Assembly (NCBI GenBank): GCA_017452115.1
Contig: JAFTNB010000168.1
Location: forward strand, 1-8,108
Direction of reading: 5' to 3'
Source: Alphaproteobacteria bacterium
GTDB taxonomy: Bacteria > Pseudomonadota > Alphaproteobacteria > RF32 > CAG-239
DNA: 8,108 bases
Position 1 is the first letter of the stretch; every line of letters starts with the position of its first letter. Under the pieces are notes generated by a model. It saw only the letters and a list, made by a program, of their open reading frames with translations. It did no database searches and had not been told where the DNA came from. A program made the translations under genes and the position numbers. This document shows, in pieces, positions 1 to 6,075 of the stretch.

Positions 1-20
1 AATTTCAATGCATAAACACT

Positions 21-49
21 ACACCCTCCTATCTAAAATAGGAGGTTGT
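21..49. repeat. Inverted repeat of twelve bases per arm
   Basis: ACACCCTCCTAT (21-32) and ATAGGAGGTTGT (38-49) pair with a single mismatch around a five-base loop. There is no U-run after it on either strand, so it does not look like an ordinary terminator. It sits directly beside the end of the tRNA-like copy and may belong to that element, or be the end of a gene outside the window. I see no gene in 1-253. Confidence 0.5.
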
Positions 50-109
50 CAAGATTGGTGCCCTGGAGAAGAGCTGACTACGCATTCGCTTGTCGCTTCG
101 TCGTCGTTC

Positions 110-132
110 AAATATAGGCTTTGCCAATATTT
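110..132. repeat. Hairpin inside the tRNA-like element
   Basis: Inverted repeat AAATATAGGC (110-119) and GCCAATATTT (123-132) around the loop TTT: ten paired positions with one A-A mismatch. It lies within the T-loop insert of the tRNA-like element, between the TGACTA/TAGTCA arms, so the whole insert could fold as a branched RNA or DNA structure. Confidence 0.6.
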
Positions 133-169
133 TCACCGGCATACTCCCGTCTGCCTCTCCTCCTAGTCA

Positions 170-187
170 AACTTCCTTCTGGAAGTT
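170..187. repeat. Hairpin of inverted tRNA T-arm sequence
   Basis: AACTTCC (170-176) and GGAAGTT (181-187) form a seven-base perfect stem with a TTCT loop. Both arms match the T-arm of the neighbouring tRNA-Leu, one in each direction. A run of five T follows seven bases later on the plus strand, but the stem is too weak and too far from it for a confident terminator. Confidence 0.55.
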
Positions 188-211
188 CGAGCCTTTTTAA
201 ACAACATATTT

Positions 212-250
212 AAAACAAAAAAAGCTCCCCAACGGGAGCATTTTTTGTTT
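212..250 (-). terminator. Intrinsic terminator after tRNA-Leu
   Basis: The stem GCTCCC/GGGAGC (224-229 and 234-239) encloses a four-base loop. On the minus strand it is followed by seven U, G and four more U. Plus-strand T runs on the other side (241-246 and 248-250) mean it could also stop transcription coming from the left. It ends the tRNA transcript and any read-through from the operon. Confidence 0.9.
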
Positions 251-253
251 TAA

Positions 254-339
254 TGGTGCCCTGGAGAAGACTCGAACTTCCACTGCCTGAGGCAACATGC
301 ACCTGAAGCATGCGCGTCTACCAATTTCGCCACCAGGGC
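254..339 (-). tRNA. tRNA-Leu, anticodon CAG, CCA encoded
   Basis: An 86-nucleotide class II tRNA. The acceptor stem pairs GCCCTGG with CCAGGGC, followed by discriminator A and an encoded CCA (254-256). The D arm contains the GGTAGAC segment. The anticodon stem is CATGC/GCATG around the loop TTCAGGT, giving anticodon CAG (303-305 on the plus strand), which reads the leucine codon CUG. The long variable arm (TTGCCTCAGGCAGT) forms its own stem, as expected for leucine tRNAs. The T stem is GGAAG/CTTCT with one G-U pair and the loop TTCGAGT. It has its own promoter and terminator but could also be reached by read-through from uppP. Confidence 0.97.
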
Positions 340-357
340 AATACCAAAGAACAAATG

Positions 358-386
358 CTTATAACCCTATTTTGATAATATGTCAA
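358..386 (-). promoter_or_regulatory. Near-consensus promoter of tRNA-Leu, overlapping the uppP 3' end
   Basis: On the minus strand a perfect TTGACA (386-381) is followed after 17 bases by TATAAG (363-358), five of six matches to the -10 consensus. Transcription would start near 351 and leave about 12 bases of leader before the mature tRNA 5' end at 339. The -35 lies in the last codons of uppP and the spacer spans its stop codon. It is the strongest promoter match I found in the window, and strong promoters are typical of tRNA genes. Confidence 0.75.
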
Positions 387-1197
387 TATATCCATAAGCA
401 TTTAGCAACAAAATTGTACCTAAAACAATTCTATAAATTACAAATGGCAAAAATGTCGATTTTTTGAGCCACCACATCATAATACCAATCGCTAAAATCG
501 AAGCCGCAAATGAATACATCACAGCATCAGAAGCTTGTAATAATTGGGCAATTTGCCCCTCTGAATATAACTCATATCCAACCAATGTTGCCGCTCCGAT
601 AATCGCAGGAATAGACAACAACATCGAAAATTTAGCCGCCTCTGAACGTTCCATCCCCAAAAAACGAGCCATTGTCATCGTCACCCCTGATCTACTTGTA
701 CCCGGCACTAAAGCCAAACACTGCGCGCAACCAATCAATAATGCATCAACTATTCCCAAATGTTCAATTTTTCGAACAGTCCATCCGATTTTATCAGCAA
801 TAAAAAGTAAAAAACCAAAAACAAGTATAGTCCAACCTATTATCTTACTACCGTCATCACCACGAAACTCAATTTCATATTTTCTAAATAACATGCCGAC
901 AAAAACGACCGGTAAAGTACCAATCACCATTAGCCAAAATAACTTATTTCCCTCATCCTTGAAATTAGGAATAAAGAAATTTTTTAATGTACCTTTAATT
1001 ACCTGCCATATTGTTTTACGAAAATATATCATCACGGCAAAAATTGATCCGACATGCACCGCAATATCCAACGCCATTCCTTGATCAGGAAATGTTGTAA
1101 ATATAGAAAATAAAATCAAATGACCGGATGAACTTACCGGTAAAAACTCTGTCAATCCTTGTAATATTGACAGTAATAAAATATGCCAATCAATCAC
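367..1197 (-). CDS. uppP: Undecaprenyl-diphosphatase UppP (BacA family)
   Basis: Integral inner-membrane phosphatase that converts undecaprenyl diphosphate to undecaprenyl phosphate, recycling the lipid carrier for peptidoglycan and other envelope polymers; overproduction in other bacteria gives bacitracin resistance. The protein is 276 residues, the usual length. The two signature segments are GLTEFLPVSSSGHL (14-27, with catalytic Glu17 and the serine-rich loop) and PGTSRSG (165-171, with Arg169). His48 (AVHVGS) lies in the first half. Several hydrophobic membrane segments are evident throughout. The start is a GTG at 1197, one base after the response regulator stop. An AAGAAAGAG stretch upstream can serve as ribosome binding site, and the N-terminus aligns with the family start. 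Its 3' end contains the promoter of the following tRNA gene. Confidence 0.97.
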   Translation of the reverse strand: MIDWHILLLSILQGLTEFLPVSSSGHLILFSIFTTFPDQGMALDIAVHVGSIFAVMIYFRKTIWQVIKGTLKNFFIPNFKDEGNKLFWLMVIGTLPVVFVGMLFRKYEIEFRGDDGSKIIGWTILVFGFLLFIADKIGWTVRKIEHLGIVDALLIGCAQCLALVPGTSRSGVTMTMARFLGMERSEAAKFSMLLSIPAIIGAATLVGYELYSEGQIAQLLQASDAVMYSFAASILAIGIMMWWLKKSTFLPFVIYRIVLGTILLLNAYGYIDILSK

Positions 1198-1198
1198 T

Positions 1199-1621
1199 TT
1201 ATACTCTTTCTTGTTTAATACCTAGTGCACTACAAATACGTTTTTTTAATGCCAATGGCGAAATTGGCTTTACCAAATATTCATGGATTCCTAATTTTTT
1301 TGCATCAAGAACCGTTTTTTCTTTAGTATCAACAGTAATCATAATTATCGGAATTGACTTGCCAGCATTTTGGCTGCTTTTCAGTTCTCGCACAAAATCC
1401 AAACCATTTGTATTCGGCATTTGCTGATCTAACAATATCACATCAACTTTAGCGGCCGATAAAATCTCACGCGCTTCCTCTGCACTACCAACTTCTTTTA
1501 CATTTTTAATACCAATCTGATATAGCGCTGTTTTTACAAAAGTACGTGAAAACTTATCATCATCAACAACCAAACAAACCACTGTTTCTAAAGCTATTTG
1601 TTTTTGCACATTGCCCGCCAT
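1199..1621 (-). CDS. Single-domain CheY-like response regulator
   Basis: Stand-alone receiver (REC) domain of 140 residues with no output domain, so it should act by binding a partner protein when phosphorylated by a histidine kinase. Visible residues are the acidic pocket Asp20-Asp22 (VVDDDKFSR), the phosphoacceptor Asp65 (VILLDQQMPNTNGLDF), the switch Thr96 (IMITVD) and Lys118 (LVKP). All are intact, so phosphorylation is expected. There is no kinase, phosphatase or chemotaxis gene in the window. Its TAA stop is one base before the uppP start, so the two are probably translationally coupled. The partner and signal cannot be told from sequence. RBS spacing favours the ATG at 1621 over 1651. 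Confidence 0.9.
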   Translation of the reverse strand: MAGNVQKQIALETVVCLVVDDDKFSRTFVKTALYQIGIKNVKEVGSAEEAREILSAAKVDVILLDQQMPNTNGLDFVRELKSSQNAGKSIPIIMITVDTKEKTVLDAKKLGIHEYLVKPISPLALKKRICSALGIKQERV

Positions 1622-1629
1622 TATCAATA

Positions 1630-1633
1630 CCTC
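1630..1633 (-). promoter_or_regulatory. Ribosome binding site fixing the response regulator start
   Basis: GAGG lies eight bases upstream of the ATG at 1621. The alternative ATG at 1651 has no purine-rich site upstream and would add ten residues before the receiver fold, so 1621 is chosen. Confidence 0.65.
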
Positions 1634-1693
1634 ATTATAATCAACAACCATTTATACTAAACATAACACAACAAAAGTTATCATTTAGTAAAA

Positions 1694-2533
1694 CTACAAA
1701 CTACTTATATTATTTTTTTCACTATTATTCAATTGAAGTAGCGTTATCGGATTAAACCGAATACCATTCAAAGTTGCCCCCCAATGCAAATGAGGACCGC
1801 TAACTCGACCGGTTTTACCAACTTTACCAATCAAATCACCTTTTTTTAGCTTTTGCCCATTTTTTACACTAATTTCATTGAGATGCGCATAAATTGTCTG
1901 CAGCCCATATCCATGATTTACAATTACAACATTTCCGGTATAAAACAAATCATTAGCAGCCAACACAACTTCTCCGTCACCGGCAGCTGCTACCGGAGTA
2001 CCGACTGGAGCCGCAATATCCATACCATTATGCGGATTCATTTTATGCCCGTTCATAATACGTTGTCCACCAAATTTTCCACTTACACGTCCATTAAGCG
2101 GTTGCATAAACCCATTTTTCCAATATGGAATTTTAGTTACCATTGACACTGCTTCTTGAACTTGCCGACGTTCATCTTTAATTGCAGCTAAATCATTTGC
2201 AGAAGGCGTTACTTTTTTCTGAGATATTCCGCTAATTTTCTGCACATCCCATTTATTAGTCCTTAATAATAACAACTGTTGTTTCTCCGTACCATCTTTT
2301 TTAATCAACGACATATTCAAATCTTTTGAAGCATCACGCTCAAAAGCCAAAAGGAAATCTCCATTGTCATCCACCATAAAACGTCGTTCACCGATTTTTA
2401 TTTCCGTATAACCTTTAGCTGTACCATATACTATTCCGCCTTGTTCTAAACTTCCGAATTTTATCTCAAAAGCTTCAGCATTTCCACAACATATAAAGCT
2501 ACATATCAAACAAATCAGTTTGTAAATTTTCAT
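1694..2533 (-). CDS. Exported M23 (LytM-type) metallopeptidase
   Basis: Predicted zinc endopeptidase of the M23/LytM family, acting on peptidoglycan cross-bridges in the periplasm. From the ATG at 2533 it has 279 residues. A Sec signal peptide covers about residues 1-21 (hydrophobic core, AEA cleavage site before Phe22). A beta-rich N-terminal region of unclear function (about 25-110) and a charged segment precede the peptidase domain (about 144-268). All catalytic positions are visible: zinc ligands His168 and Asp172 (HNGMD), His250 (the second His of HLH) and the catalytic histidines His217 (YAH) and His248. It is therefore expected to be active, unlike the degenerate LytM proteins (EnvC, NlpD) that only activate amidases. 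Its start overlaps xseA by 35 bases, and 72 bases separate it from the response regulator gene. The family assignment is firm; the exact bond cleaved is not known. Confidence 0.93.
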   Translation of the reverse strand: MKIYKLICLICSFICCGNAEAFEIKFGSLEQGGIVYGTAKGYTEIKIGERRFMVDDNGDFLLAFERDASKDLNMSLIKKDGTEKQQLLLLRTNKWDVQKISGISQKKVTPSANDLAAIKDERRQVQEAVSMVTKIPYWKNGFMQPLNGRVSGKFGGQRIMNGHKMNPHNGMDIAAPVGTPVAAAGDGEVVLAANDLFYTGNVVIVNHGYGLQTIYAHLNEISVKNGQKLKKGDLIGKVGKTGRVSGPHLHWGATLNGIRFNPITLLQLNNSEKNNISSL

Positions 2534-3899
2534 CTTCAATCACTTTCCTAATTTTTTTAACCGAAGTAACATTTCTACCATTCACAGAAACATCAATCAT
2601 TCCATCAGCAAAACTAATTTTCATATTTTGAGCTTCTTGAGCCTGTTTAACAGAATAAATAGTATTTGCTTCATTATCACGCACCCAAACAAAACCTCTT
2701 CGTAATACAGATTCGATAGAAACATTATCCAAACGAATACTTAAATTCTGCCAAGCTTCATACTTACGCTCAATAATATTCTGAATATAATACGGACGCA
2801 AAGCCAACTGTGAAATTTGCCCATTTTTATACTGTAAATACTGTTTAAAAGAAAGTTTCAACCGGTCAACTTTATCATCTAACTTCTGCTGATATTCAAG
2901 CAAAACCTGCCCCAAATTAGGAACTCCGCGTCCTAATCCTTCAACCAAAGATTTTCGTTCTTCAAAATACCTAAATATTCCATTTTTCATTCTATTTTCT
3001 AAATTAGCAATCTGCAGCATTAATTCAGATTTCACCGGTACGGCAAATTCAGCCGCTCCGGTTGGTGTAGGCGCACGCATATCAGACACATAATCTATCA
3101 ACATTGTATCAGTTTCATGTCCGACAGCTGAAATCAAAGGAATTTTTGAATTATATACCGCTCGAATAACCGTTTCCTCATTAAAAGACCATAAATCTTC
3201 TAAACTTCCACCACCACGAGCCACAATCAAAACATCGGGCTTTGGAATTTTTCCACTTTCCGGTAAATCATTAAAACCTTTAATAGCCGCTGCAATTTTT
3301 TCTGCAGCACCATCCCCTTGTACCGGTGTCGGCCAAACTAAAATATGACGAGGAAACCTATCACGGATACGATGAATAATATCTCTTATTACAGCTCCGC
3401 TTGCACTGGTAACCACTCCGATAACTTCCGGTAAATATGGAATTTTTTGTTTATGAGAAGCATCAAACAGTCCCTCCGCCGCATATTGTTTTTTACGTTC
3501 TTCCAAGAGCTTAAGCAACGCTCCTGTTCCGGCAACTTCCATTTGTTCTATCACTAATTGATAGGAAGATTTTCCGGCAAAAGTAGTAATTTTTCCGGTT
3601 GCCGCCACCTCTAGACCATCTTCCGGCTTAACAGCTAATTGAGCTGCCACACCTTTCCAACACACTGCAGAAAGTACAGCATTTTCATCTTTCAATGATA
3701 AATAATAATGTCCGGAATCAGCACGTTTGGCTCCAAAAATTTCTCCACGTACTCTCACTTTATTAAAAGTTGATTCCACAAATCGCTTAATTTCAAAAGA
3801 TATTTCACTAACCGTAAGCTCCGGTAATTCTGGTTTTATAATCTTAACTGGTTCTTTAGTTTGCTGAGAAGATACCATAAAATCAATTAAATCATTCAT
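2499..3899 (-). CDS. xseA: Exodeoxyribonuclease VII large subunit
   Basis: Catalytic subunit of exonuclease VII, which with the small subunit XseB degrades single-stranded DNA from both ends into oligonucleotides. The protein is 466 residues, a normal length. An N-terminal OB-fold that binds single-stranded DNA spans about residues 27-125 (VRVRGEIFGAKRADSGHYYL, then the W81KG segment). The catalytic domain follows, with the family signatures PEVIGVVTSASGAVIRDI (157-174), DVLIVARGGGSLEDLWSFNEE (222-242, including its ARGGGS core) and ISAVGHETDTMLIDYVSDMRAPTP (begins at 256). A long coiled helical region (about 290-395) and the C-terminal LRRGFVWVRD segment (399-408) complete it. The ATG at 3899 is preceded by AAAGG, which overlaps the stop region of the upstream gene. 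The 3' end overlaps the M23 peptidase gene by 35 bases. No xseB is present in the window. Confidence 0.97.
   Translation of the reverse strand: MNDLIDFMVSSQQTKEPVKIIKPELPELTVSEISFEIKRFVESTFNKVRVRGEIFGAKRADSGHYYLSLKDENAVLSAVCWKGVAAQLAVKPEDGLEVAATGKITTFAGKSSYQLVIEQMEVAGTGALLKLLEERKKQYAAEGLFDASHKQKIPYLPEVIGVVTSASGAVIRDIIHRIRDRFPRHILVWPTPVQGDGAAEKIAAAIKGFNDLPESGKIPKPDVLIVARGGGSLEDLWSFNEETVIRAVYNSKIPLISAVGHETDTMLIDYVSDMRAPTPTGAAEFAVPVKSELMLQIANLENRMKNGIFRYFEERKSLVEGLGRGVPNLGQVLLEYQQKLDDKVDRLKLSFKQYLQYKNGQISQLALRPYYIQNIIERKYEAWQNLSIRLDNVSIESVLRRGFVWVRDNEANTIYSVKQAQEAQNMKISFADGMIDVSVNGRNVTSVKKIRKVIEDENLQTDLFDM
2543..2549 (-). promoter_or_regulatory. Ribosome binding site choosing the M23 peptidase start
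   Basis: AGGAAAG lies nine bases before the ATG at 2533, within the 3' end of xseA. A TTG six bases further upstream (2539) would be only three bases from this site, so the ATG is preferred. Confidence 0.65.
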
Positions 3900-3910
3900 T
3901 CAAACAACCT

Positions 3911-5128
3911 TTAATTTTCAGCATTACCAATCAAAGTACATACCCCTGATTTTTCTAATAATTCAAAAATTTCCTTATCTGCTTTTCTTGTTTGTTCATC
4001 AGAGCGATGAGAAGAATAATGCCCGTCTTCATTTATACCTTTATTATTCTGAATTAATGTTTCATAAGGCTGCAAAACTACCGCAATGCTCGCAACATTG
4101 ACCTCACAAATTTTGCTATAATCCAGCACCTCATCTCCTGCTTTAACCTTATTCACAAATGTTAATATACACTTATTTTCCTCATGTTTAGCGTTGAAAC
4201 CACGTTCCACATTATTTGTTCTCATACTGGAACTACCACTAACAGAATTACCCTGCATACAATCATACAAAGCAAACATTGCTCCATCTGTATAATAATT
4301 AGGAGTATACTTGCTGATTGTAGCATCTTCACAAAGTTCCATAATGTCCACCCATGACGTAATATCTGCCATTTTCAACATTGGAATATATAAATCAAAA
4401 TCTTCGTACTTAACATGACATTTATCATTTTCCATTCCAATAATTTCGGCTTCCATATTTATCATCATCATATTTTTAGAATCTTTTGCCGGTGCACATA
4501 CTAACAATGCTTTTTTAAAATCTTCAGATAAAGCCGACTGTTTTTTACTTGCTTCTTCTTGTTCTTCTTTAGTTGGTTCATTATGTTTACTCACACAATA
4601 TTGGTTCATAATTTTAGCTGCCAATATATCAAAACGAGTACCCTTAATTGTAGTTTGTTGCGGAGCCTTATTCAAAGGTTTTCCCACTTCTCCATATTCA
4701 TAATATGAAGTATAAGTTTCTTCTAAAATTTCTCCGCTTTTATCCGTCATTGCATTATAAACTTCGTCTACTTGTTGACGAGAGAGAGCGCAATCATAAA
4801 CAATATTTTGCACACCCAATAGTTTATAATCCATTGCAAACAAACAATTATCACCTGCCCAACCTTTAATATCAACATTAACATCCAAATCAACTTTACC
4901 CACAAAAGGAACTTCTACATTCTTCGGATTATTTTTTGTAAAATTCTCCTGATACACAGAACAATTTTTTACCGCCTCTAACAATTCAGGAGAAAAATTA
5001 TACAATTCACCACTGGTTTCGGTAGTAACAGAAGCCTCACCACCACCAAAATGGAAAGATACTGTTTCAGCCTTAACAGTACCAGATACCAAACAAGCCC
5101 AGACACATATCATTAAAAACTTATTCAT
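3911..5128 (-). CDS. Exported cysteine-rich protein of unknown function with three internal repeats
   Basis: I do not recognise this family. The product is 405 residues from the ATG at 5128, with a clear Sec signal peptide (MNKF, hydrophobic core, cleavage expected after VKA at residue 20). The mature part has eleven cysteines. Three stretches share one layout: a helix ending in A-[VL]-x-x-C (EAVKNC, KALLVC, FALYDC), a predicted beta stretch ending in [DN/EN]-[NK]-C (GDNC, NDKC, ENKC), and a third cysteine 18-29 residues later. They fall near residues 46-128, 203-275 and 282-360, with cysteine triplets 56/95/113, 211/237/266 and 290/320/341. Cys178 and Cys397 lie outside. Periplasmic disulfides are likely but inferred. 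A Lys/Glu-rich segment (about 186-206) links repeats 1 and 2. There is no lipobox in the proper position and no transmembrane helix in the mature part. It lies between ftsY and xseA, which says little about its role. CCGG, frequent in most of the window, occurs only once here. Confidence 0.8.
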   Translation of the reverse strand: MNKFLMICVWACLVSGTVKAETVSFHFGGGEASVTTETSGELYNFSPELLEAVKNCSVYQENFTKNNPKNVEVPFVGKVDLDVNVDIKGWAGDNCLFAMDYKLLGVQNIVYDCALSRQQVDEVYNAMTDKSGEILEETYTSYYEYGEVGKPLNKAPQQTTIKGTRFDILAAKIMNQYCVSKHNEPTKEEQEEASKKQSALSEDFKKALLVCAPAKDSKNMMMINMEAEIIGMENDKCHVKYEDFDLYIPMLKMADITSWVDIMELCEDATISKYTPNYYTDGAMFALYDCMQGNSVSGSSSMRTNNVERGFNAKHEENKCILTFVNKVKAGDEVLDYSKICEVNVASIAVVLQPYETLIQNNKGINEDGHYSSHRSDEQTRKADKEIFELLEKSGVCTLIGNAEN

Positions 5129-5134
5129 TATAAT

Positions 5135-5140
5135 CTCCTT
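5135..5140 (-). promoter_or_regulatory. Ribosome binding site fixing the start of the exported protein
   Basis: AAGGAG lies six bases upstream of the ATG at 5128. This and the signal peptide that follows favour 5128 over the longer frame that opens at 5236 inside ftsY, which would add 36 residues with no sensible targeting signal. Confidence 0.8.
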
Positions 5141-5159
5141 AAGTAAGATACAGCTTATG

Positions 5160-6074
5160 CTAAGCATCAAGCAAATTTCTTGCAAATTCATCAGCATAAA
5201 AAACATCCATATCATCAATTCCTTCACCAACTCCAATATAATGAATAGGAATTAATGTTTCTTTAGCAACGGCGGCTAAAATTCCCCCTTTAGCACTTCC
5301 GTCAAGTTTAGTAACTATCAAACCATTTACATCAACCATTTCCTTAAAAGCAATAACTTGAGCTAAAGCATTTTGTCCGGTAGTTGCATCAATTGTCAAC
5401 AGTGTAGAATGAGGAGCATCCGGAATAATTTTTTTAATCACACGTACAACTTTTTGTAGTTCTTCCATTAACCCTTTTTTATTTTGCAAACGACCGGCAG
5501 TATCTACAAATACAATATCATCACCTTGTGCTATAGCTTCTTTCAAACCATCAAATACAACTCCGGCTGCATCGGCTCCGGTTTCCTTATAAAAAACTCG
5601 AGCATGGTTTCTTTCTCCCCAAACTTTAAGCTGCTCCACTGCCGCAGCTCTAAATGTATCACCGGCAATAAACGAAATTTGTTTTCCTTGAGCCTTAAAT
5701 TTTGCAGCTAATTTTCCGATAGAAGTTGTTTTTCCAGCACCATTAACTCCCACCATTAAAATAACGAAAGGCTTTTTACTATCATCAATTACCAATGGAA
5801 ATTCACATGATTGCAAAATTTTCGCAATATCTGCTGCCAATTCAACACGAATTTCTTCTCCACTTAATTCTTTATCTAACTTACGTCGAGAAAACTCTTT
5901 AATAATTTGCATTGAGGCCTGCACACCCATATCTGCAGAAATTAATAATTCTTCAAGTTCTTCTAACGTTTCTGCATTAACTTTACGCTTAGTAAAAATA
6001 TCACTAATTCCACTGGATATTTTTTGTGATGATTTTTTCAACCCCAATCCTAATTTTGCTAACCAACCACCCAT
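5160..6074 (-). CDS. ftsY: Signal recognition particle receptor FtsY
   Basis: SRP-receptor GTPase that docks SRP-ribosome complexes at the inner membrane for co-translational insertion of membrane proteins. With the ATG at 6074 it has 304 residues. The order is a short basic, amphipathic N-terminus (about residues 1-28), probably the lipid-binding helix, then the helical N domain (about 35-90), then the NG GTPase domain. Visible motifs are the P-loop GVNGAGKT (109-116), the SRP-GTPase insertion DTFRAAAVEQL (139-149), DTAGR (191-195), the guanine-specificity motif TKLD (255-258) and the GVGEGIDDM closing loop. The long acidic A domain of the E. coli protein is absent, as in many other bacteria. 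All catalytic motifs are intact. It sits between mtaB (one base away) and the unknown exported protein (31 bases). Confidence 0.97.
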   Translation of the reverse strand: MGGWLAKLGLGLKKSSQKISSGISDIFTKRKVNAETLEELEELLISADMGVQASMQIIKEFSRRKLDKELSGEEIRVELAADIAKILQSCEFPLVIDDSKKPFVILMVGVNGAGKTTSIGKLAAKFKAQGKQISFIAGDTFRAAAVEQLKVWGERNHARVFYKETGADAAGVVFDGLKEAIAQGDDIVFVDTAGRLQNKKGLMEELQKVVRVIKKIIPDAPHSTLLTIDATTGQNALAQVIAFKEMVDVNGLIVTKLDGSAKGGILAAVAKETLIPIHYIGVGEGIDDMDVFYADEFARNLLDA

Positions 6075-6075
6075 A

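Larger units (their letters stand above)
56..191 (-). repeat. Partial tRNA-Leu 3' copy whose T loop is replaced by about 100 bases; candidate small mobile or integration element
   Basis: Bases 56-72 are an exact 17-base direct copy of the tRNA-Leu 3' end (254-270): CCA, discriminator, 3' acceptor strand and six further bases. On the minus strand the matching T-stem strand GGAAG is at 176-172 and its partner CTTCT at 71-67. The seven-base T loop between them is replaced by 100 bases (72-171). The insert is flanked by the inverted pair TGACTA (75-80)/TAGTCA (164-169), which would extend the stem. Bases 181-191 are an exact inverted copy of the tRNA T-arm (271-281) and form a hairpin with 170-176. 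No 5' acceptor, D or anticodon arm is present, so it is not a working tRNA. The segment looks visibly richer in G+C than its surroundings. No recombinase gene is nearby. That it is mobile or integration-derived is inference. Confidence 0.55.

Noticed and set aside
29..142. Minus-strand small open frame of 37 codons starting at ATG 142
   Set aside because: Its body runs through the copied tRNA end and structural repeats, and the purine-rich AGGAGG upstream is badly spaced from the ATG. The Arg/Lys-rich product resembles nothing I know. Most likely fortuitous, though worth checking if the element proves to be repeated.
56..191. Possible tmRNA acceptor piece or second tRNA
   Set aside because: The acceptor strand is identical to tRNA-Leu, and there is no pairing 5' acceptor strand, no anticodon arm and no tag-peptide frame, so a duplicated tRNA end fits better.
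464..1084. Plus-strand open frame of 206 codons
   Set aside because: It lies fully opposite uppP, and its translation has no recognisable domain or ribosome binding site. The minus-strand frame has unmistakable UppP motifs.
1622..1693. Internal promoter before the response regulator (perfect TATAAT on the minus strand, and an upstream TATAAA)
   Set aside because: The TATAAT is so close to the start codon that transcription would begin in or after the ribosome binding site. Neither -10 has a TTGACA-like -35 at 16-18 bases. In AT-rich DNA such -10 matches are common by chance.
5080..5128. Lipoprotein signal in the exported protein (VWAC near residues 9-12)
   Set aside because: The hydrophobic segment before the cysteine is too short and Trp is not acceptable in the lipobox. 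An ordinary signal peptidase I site after VKA fits well.
5129..5236. Longer start for the exported protein at 5236
   Set aside because: It would overlap ftsY by 77 bases and place 36 extra residues before the signal peptide. The strong ribosome binding site and signal sequence both point to 5128.
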